Positions 9,031 to 18,239 of a stretch of DNA of 22,500 bases are shown piece after piece (the first letter of the stretch is position 1; every line of letters begins with the position of its first letter). The translations under genes were made by a program, and so were the position numbers. The DNA lies in the NCBI GenBank assembly GCA_016946835.1, contig JACVTC010000434.1:1-22500 (forward strand). The letters run 5' to 3'. Below the pieces are notes generated by a model that worked only from the letters and a program-made list of their open reading frames with translations, did not search any database and had not been told where the DNA came from. Source of the stretch: Neocallimastix lanati (nom. inval.) (taxonomy: Eukaryota; Neocallimastigomycota; Neocallimastigomycetes; Neocallimastigales; Neocallimastigaceae).

Positions 9031-9217
9031 AAGCTCGAAATCCTTATCGACAACTTAGTAGAAATTATAAAGCACGAGGTTCTTTTCGACTACTTTTTTA
9101 AGAATAATTTTAAGTTCGAAATCTTTATCGACAACTTAATAGAATAATTTTAAGTTCGAAATCTTTATCGACAACTTAATAGAATATTTTTCAAGCTCGA
9201 AATCTTTATCGACCACT
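9031..9217 (-). repeat. Tandem array of about 40-bp hairpin units
   Basis: Five units starting near 9031, 9070, 9112, 9152 and 9193, each roughly 39-42 bp. On the plus strand the core reads AAGTTCGAAATCTTTATCG, then ACAACTT. Each unit is an imperfect inverted repeat: AAG and TCGA on one side face TCGA and CTT on the other. The diverged second unit (AAGCACGAGG...TCGACTACTT) keeps paired ends (AAG/CTT and CGA/TCG). The unit next to the LTR is the one carrying the PBS (CCA instead of CAA), so the others look like duplicated, mutated PBS units. Confidence 0.8.
9194..9215 (-). other. Candidate tRNA primer-binding site of E1
   Basis: Two bases after the 5' LTR end (...TTCA, then AG), the minus strand reads TGGTCGATAAAGATTTCGAG. 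An initial TGG pairing with tRNA CCA two bases from the LTR is the standard position for minus-strand priming. The matching tRNA would end in TTATCGACCA. The TCGA further in is not at the spacing of a T-loop, so the match may cover only the first 10 or so bases. The primer tRNA is not identified. Confidence 0.6.
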
Positions 9218-10538
9218 TGAATTTTGTAATTTAGTATATTTGTAGTAATAAATTTAGAAGCAAAGTTTTATTTATTATTTTCACCTTTCAAAAATTTTTC
9301 TTTTTAAACGATAAATATTGTATTGTTATAGCTAATAAAATTATTAATTAATTATAATTATTAAATACAAAAAAATAATCTTTATTGTCGTACAATCTGA
9401 TAGTACACACTGTCTGACGTGCAGCTTACCTAATGGTGTCATGCCACGCGTGTGCCACGATTACTATATTCAATATAAAATATAGCAGTTCAGAGCCCAC
9501 TAGCCCAATTACTATGTAGGATAAACTTAATCCGATAATCTATGTACGGAATAAAAAAATTTTAAAAGTATTCAATAATATTTTTATTAACTAATAAAAA
9601 TTAACTAAAAACACAATATTTTCAAAGTAAATTAAGATTCTATTACAGGAATTATATAACAAATAAAGTACCAGTAATAAAAAAAAATAAAAAAAATTTA
9701 AATGGCGAAGTTAGCCAAAGTCTGATACTTTATATAATAAAGTGCCTTATAACTAGCACAAAGAAAAGTAAAAAAAATTATATAAAAAAAACAATCTTAC
9801 GCCTTCGGTGACGTAAGCTCCTTATTCGCCAGTGCTTGGAAAGTACCCGCACCTTCGTGTGTTGAAACGTTGAAGGTTGAACTATTATTACCGGGTCGGT
9901 AACCAAATACCTTCGTCTACTTTCCAATTAATCTCCAAATTAACTACTATTCAATAACCTACTATGAATAGAGTTAATTTGTTGCTATCTGAGAATACAC
10001 TGTGTATGAGCTCTATCCGCTCCTTGTTATAATTTTACAAAATTTGTTTTTTTAGAATCTTAATTTTACTTATTTAAAAAAATTTTTTTTATATATATAT
10101 ATCAAACAAGCGCCATGGGTTAATCAAAGGATTAACGACTTACTTGTTTATCAATATAAAATAAAAAAAAAATTAAAAAAAAATCTATGTTATTTACTAT
10201 TATTTCTATTTAATTCCCCGATATCGCCACCATATAAATGTTAAGGTTTTAGAGAATTAAATAAAAATAAAGTAAGGAAACACAAATTTTATTTATTTAT
10301 TTATTATTTTTATTTATAAATTTATTTGATTTTATTTTATGATATTTAAAAATTAGTAGCAAAATTTACAACTATTTATACTTTTTTTCAAGGCATAAAA
10401 GTTGTTCTTGCCACTAAATTACATTTTATTTATTTTTTTTTTTTTAAAAACTATTAAATTTAAATTGATTTTTATAATTAATTATATAAAATTTAATTAT
10501 AACAATATAAATAAAATACATTTATAATATTAATAAAA

Positions 10539-10584
<46 letters not shown>

Positions 10585-11080
10585 TTATTTATTTAAAAAT
10601 ATCTAAAATATTACTAATAAGAATTTATTTAATTGGCTATAATTTTTATTACAATCTGTTAAAATATTCAAATAAAAATAAAAATACTATTCTAATATAA
10701 AGGTTTTTAATAAAATAAAATATTTTTCAATATAAAATAAAACATTTCGATATAAAATTTTATAATAAAAAGTTAAAATATAATATATAAATTTTTAATT
10801 ATCAATATATAAAAATATTATTAATATAAATTTTCATTATTAATATAAAAAAAATAAGATTTATTATTAATATTGCTAATATAAGTTTTAAATATATAAA
10901 AATATTACTATTAATATAAGATTTAATATAAAAATATAAAGTTTAATATAATTTTTGATTTAATTTTTGATCTTTGGATTTAAAAATTTATTAAAGTACA
11001 AAAATAATAATGTACACATAATGTATTAGAAATAAATCGTAGATTTAATTAAGAATGCATTATTTAGTACATTCTTATCA
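9218..11080 (-). repeat. E1 5' LTR
   Basis: About 1863 bp, near-identical to 2063-3926, with its outer end TGATAAG at 11080 and inner end TTCA at 9218. It carries the same parts: poly-T tract (10541-10582), TATA-like box (10318-10311), AACCTTAACATTT block (10248-10236), compound hairpin (about 10103-10152), structured block (about 9386-10025) and AATAAA (9386-9381). This copy should drive E1 transcription. Confidence 0.85.
10236..10318 (-). promoter_or_regulatory. Core-promoter-like block of E1 5' LTR
   Basis: TATAAATA on the minus strand (10318-10311), followed by the conserved AACCTTAACATTT (10248-10236). This is the copy positioned to transcribe gag-pol. The evidence is the conserved arrangement in the unrelated-looking E2 LTR; the start site is not determined. 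Confidence 0.5.
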
Positions 11081-11095
11081 AACATAAGCAAATTA

Positions 11096-11168
11096 GTAAT
11101 CATGGTTCAATGGTAAAATACCACAACTATAGGGCTGAACCCTTAGGGTTCGACACCCGCTCTTTCCA
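11096..11168 (+). pseudogene. Degenerate tRNA-like sequence
   Basis: An A-box-like TGGTTCAATGG (11103-11113) and a B-box GGTTCGACACC (11147-11157) are spaced as in a tRNA gene, and an AATTTT tract that could stop Pol III follows at once. If T8 is 11103, position 1 is 11096 and the acceptor 3' strand is TCTTTCC (11161-11167). The 5' strand GTAATCA pairs at only 4 of 7 positions, the T-stem has 3 pairs, and no convincing anticodon arm forms, so no amino acid can be assigned. I read it as a tRNA pseudogene or tRNA-derived repeat. It starts 15 bp beyond the E1 LTR end. Confidence 0.5.
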
Positions 11169-11774
11169 AATTTTAATAATTTTTATTTATTATAACTAGA
11201 ATATTAAAGAAATTACTAGTGTTTATCGGTTAAACAATTGAACCGATAAAATTAGAAAAATCTATTTTATTAATATTTTTTATCATTTTTTATCTAAGAT
11301 TCATTTTCTAGAAAGAAAACTTGTTTTCTTTAATTTTCTTTTATTTCTAATAATTACTAATAACAACTGATAACTTAAAATAATTAATTTTCCTGAAAAA
11401 CTATAAATAGGTGTAAAATTTCATAATAAAATATTTTTACTTGTGCTTTTATTAATTAATTTTAAAGTAATTTAAAATATTACAATAATTAATTAATAAA
11501 ATAATAATTTACATTTTTACTAATAAAAAACTTATTTTAATAAAACATATTTTGAATTACTTTAGTGTCGAGAACCTTTTGTGTAAAAAACCTTATAACA
11601 ATCTTAAGTAACATTAAGATTTGTTACACCTGGGGAAAATTCAAAAAACTCTACGTTGCGGGAAATAATAATTTTATTATTGGTTATATTCAGTATTTTA
11701 TAGGCAGTAGGATTTTCAGAGTATCTGTAACGAATACTGATGGTACGTTATTTTTATATATTGTACCTTTTATA
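11169..11774. other. Unassigned spacer with hairpins and a TATA-like box
   Basis: No gene is supported. The stretch holds a perfect 10-bp hairpin TTTATCGGTT/AACCGATAAA (11222-11250), an AAAGAAAAC-TT-GTTTTCTTT inverted repeat (11312-11331), a plus-strand TATAAATA (11402-11409), and a 12-bp hairpin with one bulge (11596-11626). From about 11560 to 11775 base composition is more mixed than around it. A 70-codon frame there starts only with GTG and matches nothing I know. The block may be the remnant of another repeat. Confidence 0.5.
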
Positions 11775-12328
11775 TGATTTGGGGAAAGCAAGTTGTAAAA
11801 TTATAAAATAATATATTCTAATAAAAGAAATAAATAAAAAAAATTATAACACAAAATTAATAATAAATTTTTAATAAATAATAATGTGTTACTTTTAAGT
11901 CTTTATTTTATTTATAAGTTTTGTTCTTTAAATAAGTACATTTAATTTTATTATAACTTTATTATATCTTTAAATTTATATTTTAATAATAATATTAACC
12001 AAAATATCCTAAATATTTATTCACCCGAATAAATATTTTATAATTCCTATTCTAACTATTATATTCTTTAAAGATATTAGATTATTAAGTTCCTCCTTTG
12101 TTAATATTTTATCTTTCACTTATTTTTATACTATAATTTATCTTAATTCTTATTGGTTATCTATTAATTAAAATTATTTTTATTAATATTATATTTTTAT
12201 ATACTAATTAAACCTTATACCTATTATAATAAAATAAATAAAGAATTATTTATTTTCTTATATTTTTAATAATTTATTCTATTTTAGTGAGTAACGTACC
12301 ACTGATGATTTATACCTAATATTCTTAA

Positions 12329-12352
12329 TCTACAAAAATTAAATTTTGTAGA
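12329..12352. other. Perfect 9-bp hairpin in E2 LTR
   Basis: TCTACAAAA, a 6-base loop ATTAAA, then TTTTGTAGA. The position, several hundred bases inside the LTR's downstream end, is comparable to the hairpins in the E1 LTR and in the 18240-19787 segment. The role is unknown. Confidence 0.5.
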
Positions 12353-12587
12353 AGTGAATAAAAGGATAAATACTGAATAAAATTGATTTAAGAAATTTAA
12401 AAAAATAAATATGTTTTATTATTAAACACAAAAATGTTTTAAAAAAAAAAATTTATTTATATTTTAATATTAATCTTTATTTATTTAATAATTAATTTTG
12501 TTTAAATTAATAAAATAATTGTTAAAACTAATAAAATAATAAAATGAAATATTTATTATTTATACTAATTTATTTTAAATTTTAATA

Positions 12588-12715
12588 ATAAAATTGATTA
12601 TTAATAACTAATAAAATAAATAATAATTTATCAAAATAATTAATAATCATAAAAATTGATTATTAAAAACTAATAAAATATCTATAATAATTTATTAACT
12701 AATTAATAATAAAGA
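12588..12715. repeat. Two-copy tandem repeat of about 60 bp in E2 LTR
   Basis: The sequence beginning ATAAAATTGATTATTAATAA and running through ACTAATAAAATA, TAATAATTTAT and AATTAATAAT occurs at about 12588-12647 and again, with small changes, at about 12648-12715. It looks like a local duplication within AT-rich LTR sequence. Confidence 0.5.
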
Positions 12716-13269
12716 ATAATTTATAAGAAATATTTACATGTTTTTATATTTTTCTTTGATTTTAAACTATTTACATTAAAAATAATAAAATTAATAAAAG
12801 AGAAATAAAGAATAATTTATTATTAAATTAAACAATATTTACAATTAAAATGTTAATAAAGATGAGTTTTAAAATGTTATTTTAATTACAATTTGTTTAT
12901 AAAAGTTGAGTTATAAAATAAATAAAATAATCATTATTTTAAATAAAAGTAACTTAAAAAATTATTTAACTATTTAATTTTAATTTTGCGATGTTTATAA
13001 GTTTGTTTATTTGTTATTTATAATTTATTAAATATGTTTATTATTTTGTTTATTTGTAGTTTTAGTTATTAATTTATTTTAGTTTTTAATTAAAATTATT
13101 AATGATTAATTAATTTATTATTATTTTATTTTAATTATTTTTATTTAATTAATTTTTCTTAAATATGGATTTAATTTTTTTTTTAGAATGGATTAATTTT
13201 TGGGTTAAGTTAGACAGAATTTGTTTTTTATTATTTATTTTAATTTAATAATTTTGTTATTTATCACTG

Positions 13270-13379
13270 AAATGTTAAGGTTCGGAGAGAGGGAAAAATA
13301 AAAATAAGTATTAATATAAACAATAAAAAAATAAACAAACACGAAAATTAATAAACAAAATAACTTTTTGTTTTTATAA
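13270..13379 (-). promoter_or_regulatory. Core-promoter-like block of E2 LTR
   Basis: On the minus strand TATAAAAA (13379-13372) is followed by a T-rich stretch containing TTATTTTTATTT, a CTCTCTCC run and then AACCTTAACATTT (13282-13270). The E1 LTR has TATAAATA, TTATTTTTATTT, TCTC and the same AACCTTAACATTT in the same order, while the rest of the two LTRs cannot be aligned by eye. The shared order supports a conserved promoter and start-site region. Confidence 0.5.
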
Positions 13380-13488
13380 ATCTTTTATTAAATTTTTTTT
13401 ATTTAAAAATTACAATATTAAAATTACAATATATATAAAAAAATACAATTTTTACTGTTATTTATATTTTTTTTTTCTTAAAATAATA

Positions 13489-13507
13489 GAAATGGTAAAG
13501 CCATTTC
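13489..13507. other. 7-bp hairpin upstream of E2 promoter block
   Basis: GAAATGG, loop TAAAG, CCATTTC; one more A-T pair extends the stem. It lies about 110 bp upstream of the TATA-like box in element orientation, as does a looser ACAACT/AGTTGT inverted repeat in the E1 LTR. Confidence 0.4.
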
Positions 13508-13918
13508 TTTGTATAATAAAAATTAATTATTAAATATTTTATATTAAATTTTTATTATTAATATAATTATTATTTAACTTATAATAAATAATACTTATAT
13601 ATTAATCTATTACTAATTATTTATTACTAATCTACTTAATTATATATTTTAAAAGACAATTTTTTTATTTTACAGAAGTTAATTCTGTGGTTTAGTAATA
13701 TTTATTTAATCCTAAAGTTTAATTTTACTAAGTTTAGAAAAATAATATTATTTAAATTATTAATATAAAATTTATAATCATTTCATCAAATTTATAATAT
13801 AATATTTATAATAAAACATATAATAATAATATAACTATTTTCTTTTATGCTTAATCTTTTATTAGTAATCATTAATACAATTCTTTAATTTGGAATTTTC
13901 CAAAGAAATAATTGATAT

Positions 13919-14061
13919 TGATAAGTTTAATATTAATAAAAGAAATATTGATAAGATTTTGATAAACTATAAAGAAAATTGATAAAATAAACTATATAAT
14001 ATTGATAAGGATTTTAATAATAATAAAATATAGATAAGAATAATAAAGGTAGCATAGATAA
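13919..14061 (+). promoter_or_regulatory. Cluster of seven GATA-factor motifs in E2 U3
   Basis: Seven WGATAA sites in about 143 bp, all in the same orientation on the plus strand: TGATAA at 13919, 13949, 13960, 13980 and 14003, and AGATAA at 14032 and 14056. WGATAR is the binding site of GATA zinc-finger factors, in fungi often nitrogen or iron regulators. The cluster lies in the U3 part of the LTR, upstream of its TATA-like box, where enhancers would sit. Binding is inference; a degenerate tandem repeat of ATTGATAA could also explain it. Confidence 0.4.
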
Positions 14062-14629
14062 GGAATTAATATTAAATATACTTTTTTAAATAGTATAATT
14101 TAATTTGTACTAATTAGGAATATAGATTAATTTATTAGAATATAGAAAGTTCCAAAAGAATAAAGAATCAAATAATTTGTTTAAGGGTTAAATGAATCAT
14201 TTAAGATGCATAACCAAAAGAACATTATTTGGGCATTCTTTATCAGAAATGGTACGTTACAAAAGAATTTCTCAATTTACAATTAATTATCTTGATATTA
14301 GTAAGAAATAACAATTTGCAATATTATAACTATTTAAAACACTAATTTAAAAATCAGATTTATTTTGGTTTCAAATTATTTTTATTAATTTTTAGTAATT
14401 TCAATTTTGAGATCTCATTGATCTCAATTTTACATTTAAATTATTTTTGATCAATTTTTACTATTTAAAAAAATAAACATTGGTTGTTAAAAAAATTATT
14501 TCTTTCTATTTCTATTTTAAATTAAATTTTTTAATTTATCTTTTTATGGATTAATGCTGTTTCTATTTCTAAATTTTCTTAATTATAATTTATATATTAA
14601 ATTTAAATATTTCATTAGGTTTTGTACCA

Positions 14630-14645
14630 AGATCTCCCCCTCGAA
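14630..14645 (-). other. E2 polypurine tract
   Basis: GAGGGGGAGATCT on the minus strand immediately before the LTR start TGGTACAAAACC. It is the cleanest purine run of the three elements and fixes the inner boundary of the E2 3' LTR at 14629. Confidence 0.75.
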
Positions 14646-14668
14646 ATTGGACTTCGTCCCTTGAAGTC

Positions 14669-17029
14669 TTAGGAAAAATAGGGTACAATATTCTTCTTGT
14701 GGATGTTACGGTCCATCATTTCTCCAGTTTCCGGATCTTCTAAAGATACGGTATTAAATTCTACCTTAACTATTCGCAGTGGGCCCAAGAAAAATGGGTC
14801 GAGTTTACGACGATTCACATAACGAACTAGTACAAGGTCTCCTTTTTTGTAGTTATTCTTCATTCTTTTAGCTTGCTGTCTGCGATCTCTCCATAAAGCA
14901 TTAGCTCGTTCAATATTTGCAATTGCTTCTTGTATCCATTTTCTATGTTTAGTAAATCGTCGGATTAAATATTCCTCATGTGTCTCTTGTGGTAACTTCC
15001 TATCTATATTTACTAGTAGTTCAAAAGGTTGCTTATCCCTTCGGCCATACAATAACTCGAAACTAGAAAATCCAGTAACTTCACTTTTAGCAGTCCTCAA
15101 AGCCCATAAAGCGGTTGATAACAACTCATCCCAGTCTCGTTCATTTTCTGACAATAACCTTAAATATTTACAAATTTCTTTATTACGATTCTTCACCTTA
15201 CCATTTGTTTCAGGATGATAGGTAGTTGCTGGAGATACATAGACATTGTACAGATCCAGGAATCCCAGAGTTTGCATTGAAATTAATTGTGGACCATTAT
15301 CGGTTATTACTAATTCCGGAATACCATGTCGACTAAATACGTTTACTAAAAATCTAATAATATCGGAAGATTCCGTTTTTTGTAATGGGCTAGCTTCAAC
15401 CCATCCTGTAAAATAGTCTACCAGTACTACTATAAACCTATTATTTCTTCTAGTAGTGTATAAGGGTCCAACTAGATCGAGTCCTACTCTCACAAAGGGG
15501 GCTTCGACAGGGGTAGGAATACTTTCTGAATCTTTAGGATAAGGTCGAGGTCGAAAAAGTTGGCATTTAGGGCAAGTTCTGACCATACGATTAACATCAC
15601 GAGTCATATTGGTCCAGTAGTAATCTCGTTTTAATCTACTATAGGTTTTTAGAAATCCTTCATGCCCTATTCCATGAGCCTTTTGTAGTAGTTCCAATTT
15701 CTCATTCTCGTCAGTTATTACCTTCCTAAGGTTTTCTCCTTCCTGGTAGAATTTATCTCGATCGATAGTTATTATTTTCTTATTTATATAATGATCCATT
15801 AGGGAGGTTGCGCTAGCTACTTTAATTTGTTCATTCGTATTCTCGTTGAGATTCAACCTAGACAAGGCATCTGCAATGAAATTCTTTCTTCCTTCTTCGT
15901 ATACAACGTTTACCTTTAACATACTAAATTCTAAGATCCAATTGGTTAGTTGCCTTTCAGTTGGTTCCTTGTTTTTAAACATTCCCACTAATGGTTTGTG
16001 GTCAGTATATAATACTGTTTCAAATACATTACCTGCGATATAGCTTTTAAATTTCATTACACTAAAGTACGCTGCTGCTCCTTCTAGCTTGGTTATGGGA
16101 TAATTTTTCTCTTCTTTTCTTAAAGTTCTACTTACAAAATGGACAGGGAATTCTTTGTTCTCATGTTTCTGCAATAACACTCCTCCAAATCCTTCATAAG
16201 AGGCGTACGTTCGGATGATGAAGGGTTTCGAAAAATCAGGGAACTTTAAAACTGGATAGTCTATTATTGCTTGTTTTAATCGGTCAAATCCTTCTTGACA
16301 TTCGTCATTCCATTCAAATACTGTGTCTTTCCTCATTAATTTATATAGTCCTTTTGCAATTTTTGAAAAGTTAGCAATGAACTTCCGGTAGTAGCTAACA
16401 GTTCCCAGAAAAGATCGTAGCTCAGTCAAATTAGTTGGTTGTTTCCATCTTTTAATAGCTTCCACCTTAGCTGTCGTAGGCTTAATTCCTTCAATTATTA
16501 GTAAATGACCCAAGATTTCTACTTCTTCCATGAAAAAATGGCATTTCTCTAAATTAATTTTTAATCCATGCTCTCGAATGATCTTGAATACTTCTTTCAG
16601 ATCTTGTAGATGTTGCTCTTTACTGCTTGAAAATATGACTATATCATCTAAATACACAAACATGCATTTACCAATTAATGGGAAGAATATGCGATTCATC
16701 TCCCGTTGGAATGTAGCAGGAGCATTTGTTAGTCCAAAAGGCATGACAACAAAGTTATAATTCCCATACATTGTTGTAAACCCAGTCTTATCTATATCTT
16801 CAGGATTCATAGGTATCTGATGATACTCGGAGAAAAGGTCTATAGTAGTGATTGCTTTAATATCACCATCAATCGAAAACAATATTTCTTCAATATAAGG
16901 TATGGCATAGGCATCCTTAAGCGTCATCTCATTCAATTTACGGTAATCGATACATAACCTCCACTTGCCATTCTTTTTAGGTATAAGTATTACGGGAGAA
17001 GACCATGGCGAATGGGAGGGAATTATCAA
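14669..17029 (-). pseudogene. pol: E2 pol, 3' fragment (RT-RNase H-integrase), inactivated
   Basis: 786 residues from the first ATG; the same frame is open further upstream and matches E1 Pol from about 17140 on, so the ATG is only a convenience. Reverse transcriptase keeps D64 and YLDD (D128/D129), though the usual SGYH is SEYH. RNase H has Y275 where the first catalytic Asp is expected (RTYASYEG against RTDASYNG in E1). Integrase keeps H452/H456/C486/C489, D518 and D577, but position 613 is Lys where the catalytic Glu belongs. A GPY/F-like module (GPL at about 749-751) follows. With a frameshift just upstream and two lost catalytic residues it cannot be functional; its open length suggests fairly recent decay. 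Confidence 0.9.
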
Positions 17030-17061
17030 CTTCTTATTTAATAGCTTGGTTAGTTCTTCTT

Positions 17062-18153
17062 TTAATATATCAGCCTTTGCTTTGGATAATCGATAAGAGC
17101 ATTGTTTAATTGGTTTACTATTTTCCTTAGTTGTATTGAATGAGGTAGCAATTTGGACTTTCCTAAATCGTCAGAGCTTAGTGCGAGTACATCATCATAC
17201 ATTTTTAATAACTCCCGAATTTTCTTAATAATTCTTTTATTACATATTCCAATAGCTTTTCCACATATTCCATCTAATATCACCTCTCTTCTTCCTATTT
17301 TTAGATCTTCATCCTTATGGTAGTTAAAAATTTTTACTTCATTGACTTCCTTGAAGTTTATTTGCTTAGACTCGTCCTCGCTTACTGATGAATTAGACTG
17401 TTCTGTATACAGTAGTAAATTAACAATTTCTCCTTGTTTTAGCTCCTTTCTTTCGTCTGAACGATCTAATTCTTCCAGCTTCTCAATTACGTCCCACAAT
17501 TTATATTTCTCTTTGACTTCTTTAAATAAATTTTTAAGTTCATTTGATTCTAAATTGGAATTTATTTTACAAAGTTCAAACGTTACAGGATTAATAAAAA
17601 GATAATTTTCAATAATAGTTTCATAACATATAATAATATCAAAAAGTAGATCATTTCTTTCAACCAGTCTAAATTCTGATTCAAAGGTCGTATTTCCTAT
17701 AGTTAGTGGAAGTTTATAAATCAATCCAGGGGTCTGATCTACGTCTGATAATACTTGAACAATCGAACTGGTAGCAATACCAATTGGCTCAGGCTTATTT
17801 GGTAATTTGTCTAGAAATGATTTAGAAATTAAATTAATGCCCGCTCCATAATCTAAGAATACCTTAGATGGTACATCAAAAACCTTGCATTTGGATATGG
17901 CTATTTTCCCTCTATAAACTAAGTTTACCCGTGGTTTCTCTTTATTCAGCTCTTTATCGAATTTAAGTTGTTTAATTACTTCAGCTCTTACCTTGGGACT
18001 CACATCCATTAATTGCGCTACGGTTATATTTGCCCGGAGGCTATTGAGATCTCCTTTGACATTATAGCTAGGTGTTTCACTTACTAGCTTAATGTGTTTG
18101 ATTCTATCATTGCTTTTCTTTTCTACCAGATTGGTCTCAGGAGTATCGTCCAT
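17062..18153 (-). pseudogene. pol: E2 pol, 5' fragment (protease region), frameshifted
   Basis: 363 residues aligning with the N-terminal part of E1 Pol: a conserved lead-in (NSLRANITVAQLMD against NNLKSSITIGQLLN in E1), then a retropepsin-like domain with DYGAG at 101-105, the Ser/Thr of the DSG/DTG signature being Tyr, then the linker to reverse transcriptase ending LLPHSIQL. After that, homology continues in another frame starting about 17140, while this frame runs to a stop at 17062 through unrelated residues. The break fits a small indel around 17125-17145. Upstream the frame is open only to a TGA near 18174. No gag precedes it. Confidence 0.85.
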
Positions 18154-18239
18154 CGTTGTATCTTCGTCTGTGTAACGAAATCTTCATGATAAGTTATTTT
18201 ATTAATCTTTATTATTAATATTTTAGTATCAATATTTTT
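18154..18239 (-). other. Short AT-rich stretch before E2 pol
   Basis: Between the E2 pol start and the LTR-like segment at 18240. The pol-proximal 20 bp continue the open frame; the rest is AT-only. No TGG-type primer-binding site is visible next to 18240, so this is not a clear leader. It contains CGAAATCTTCATGATAAGTTA on the plus strand, which loosely resembles an E1 leader unit. Confidence 0.4.

Larger units (their letters stand above)
8849..9217 (-). other. E1 leader between 5' LTR and gag
   Basis: The untranslated leader of the E1 RNA between LTR end and gag start. The gag-proximal half (8849-9030) is plain AT-rich sequence with no recognised signal. The LTR-proximal part (9031-9217) is the 40-bp repeat array with the primer-binding site, listed separately. 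A packaging signal would be expected in this region, but none can be identified by eye. Confidence 0.75.
2063..11080 (-). mobile_element. E1: apparently complete Ty3/gypsy LTR retrotransposon
   Basis: Read on the minus strand, the order is 5' LTR (11080-9218), PBS and hairpin-repeat leader, gag, pol in the -1 frame, polypurine tract, and 3' LTR (3926-2063). The domain order protease, reverse transcriptase, RNase H, integrase is that of Ty3/gypsy (Metaviridae). LTRs start TGATAAG and end TTCA, so they have TG...CA termini. The LTRs are nearly identical and both large frames are open, so E1 looks recently active. I could not find a matching 5-bp target duplication: the flanks are AACAT at 11081-11085 and CCACT at 2058-2062. 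Confidence 0.85.
11775..14629 (-). repeat. E2 3' LTR (left boundary approximate)
   Basis: The inner end is firm: TGGTACAAAACC on the minus strand begins at 14629, directly after the polypurine tract. The outer end is inferred: similarity to 18247 onward starts near 11785 (shared GCAAG, then ATAAAATA, TATATTCTAATA) and continues patchily to about 12180, so the LTR end is placed at the TG at about 11775. A length of about 2.85 kb is large and may include inserted repeats. It contains the core-promoter block, a GATA-box cluster and several hairpins. Confidence 0.55.
11775..18239 (-). mobile_element. E2: defective Ty3/gypsy element without visible gag
   Basis: A second minus-strand element: a long 3' LTR (about 11775-14629), a polypurine tract, and a pol region (14669-18153) interrupted by a frameshift. 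Only about 86 bp lie between the pol start and the LTR-like segment at 18240, so no gag is present in this copy. Its pol is clearly of the same superfamily as E1 and E3 but more distant. Catalytic substitutions in RNase H and integrase confirm that it is dead. Either gag was deleted, or E3's arrival separated E2's 5' end from the rest. Confidence 0.75.

Noticed and set aside
9031-9217. CRISPR-like array
   Set aside because: The 40-bp units are contiguous imperfect repeats without unique spacers, sit in a eukaryotic retrotransposon leader, and have no cas genes nearby.
11565-11777. 70-codon plus-strand frame
   Set aside because: It starts only with GTG, which is not expected in a eukaryotic nuclear gene, and I recognise no family. 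Kept only as an observation on the block.
17100-17150. Programmed frameshift in E2 pol
   Set aside because: The frame change lies inside pol between protease and RT, with no slippery heptamer or structured stem that I can see, and E1 and E3 are continuous in this region; a mutation is more likely.
15846-17605. Three short plus-strand frames within the E2 pol region
   Set aside because: Antisense shadows of the pol coding frames; composition and position give no independent support.
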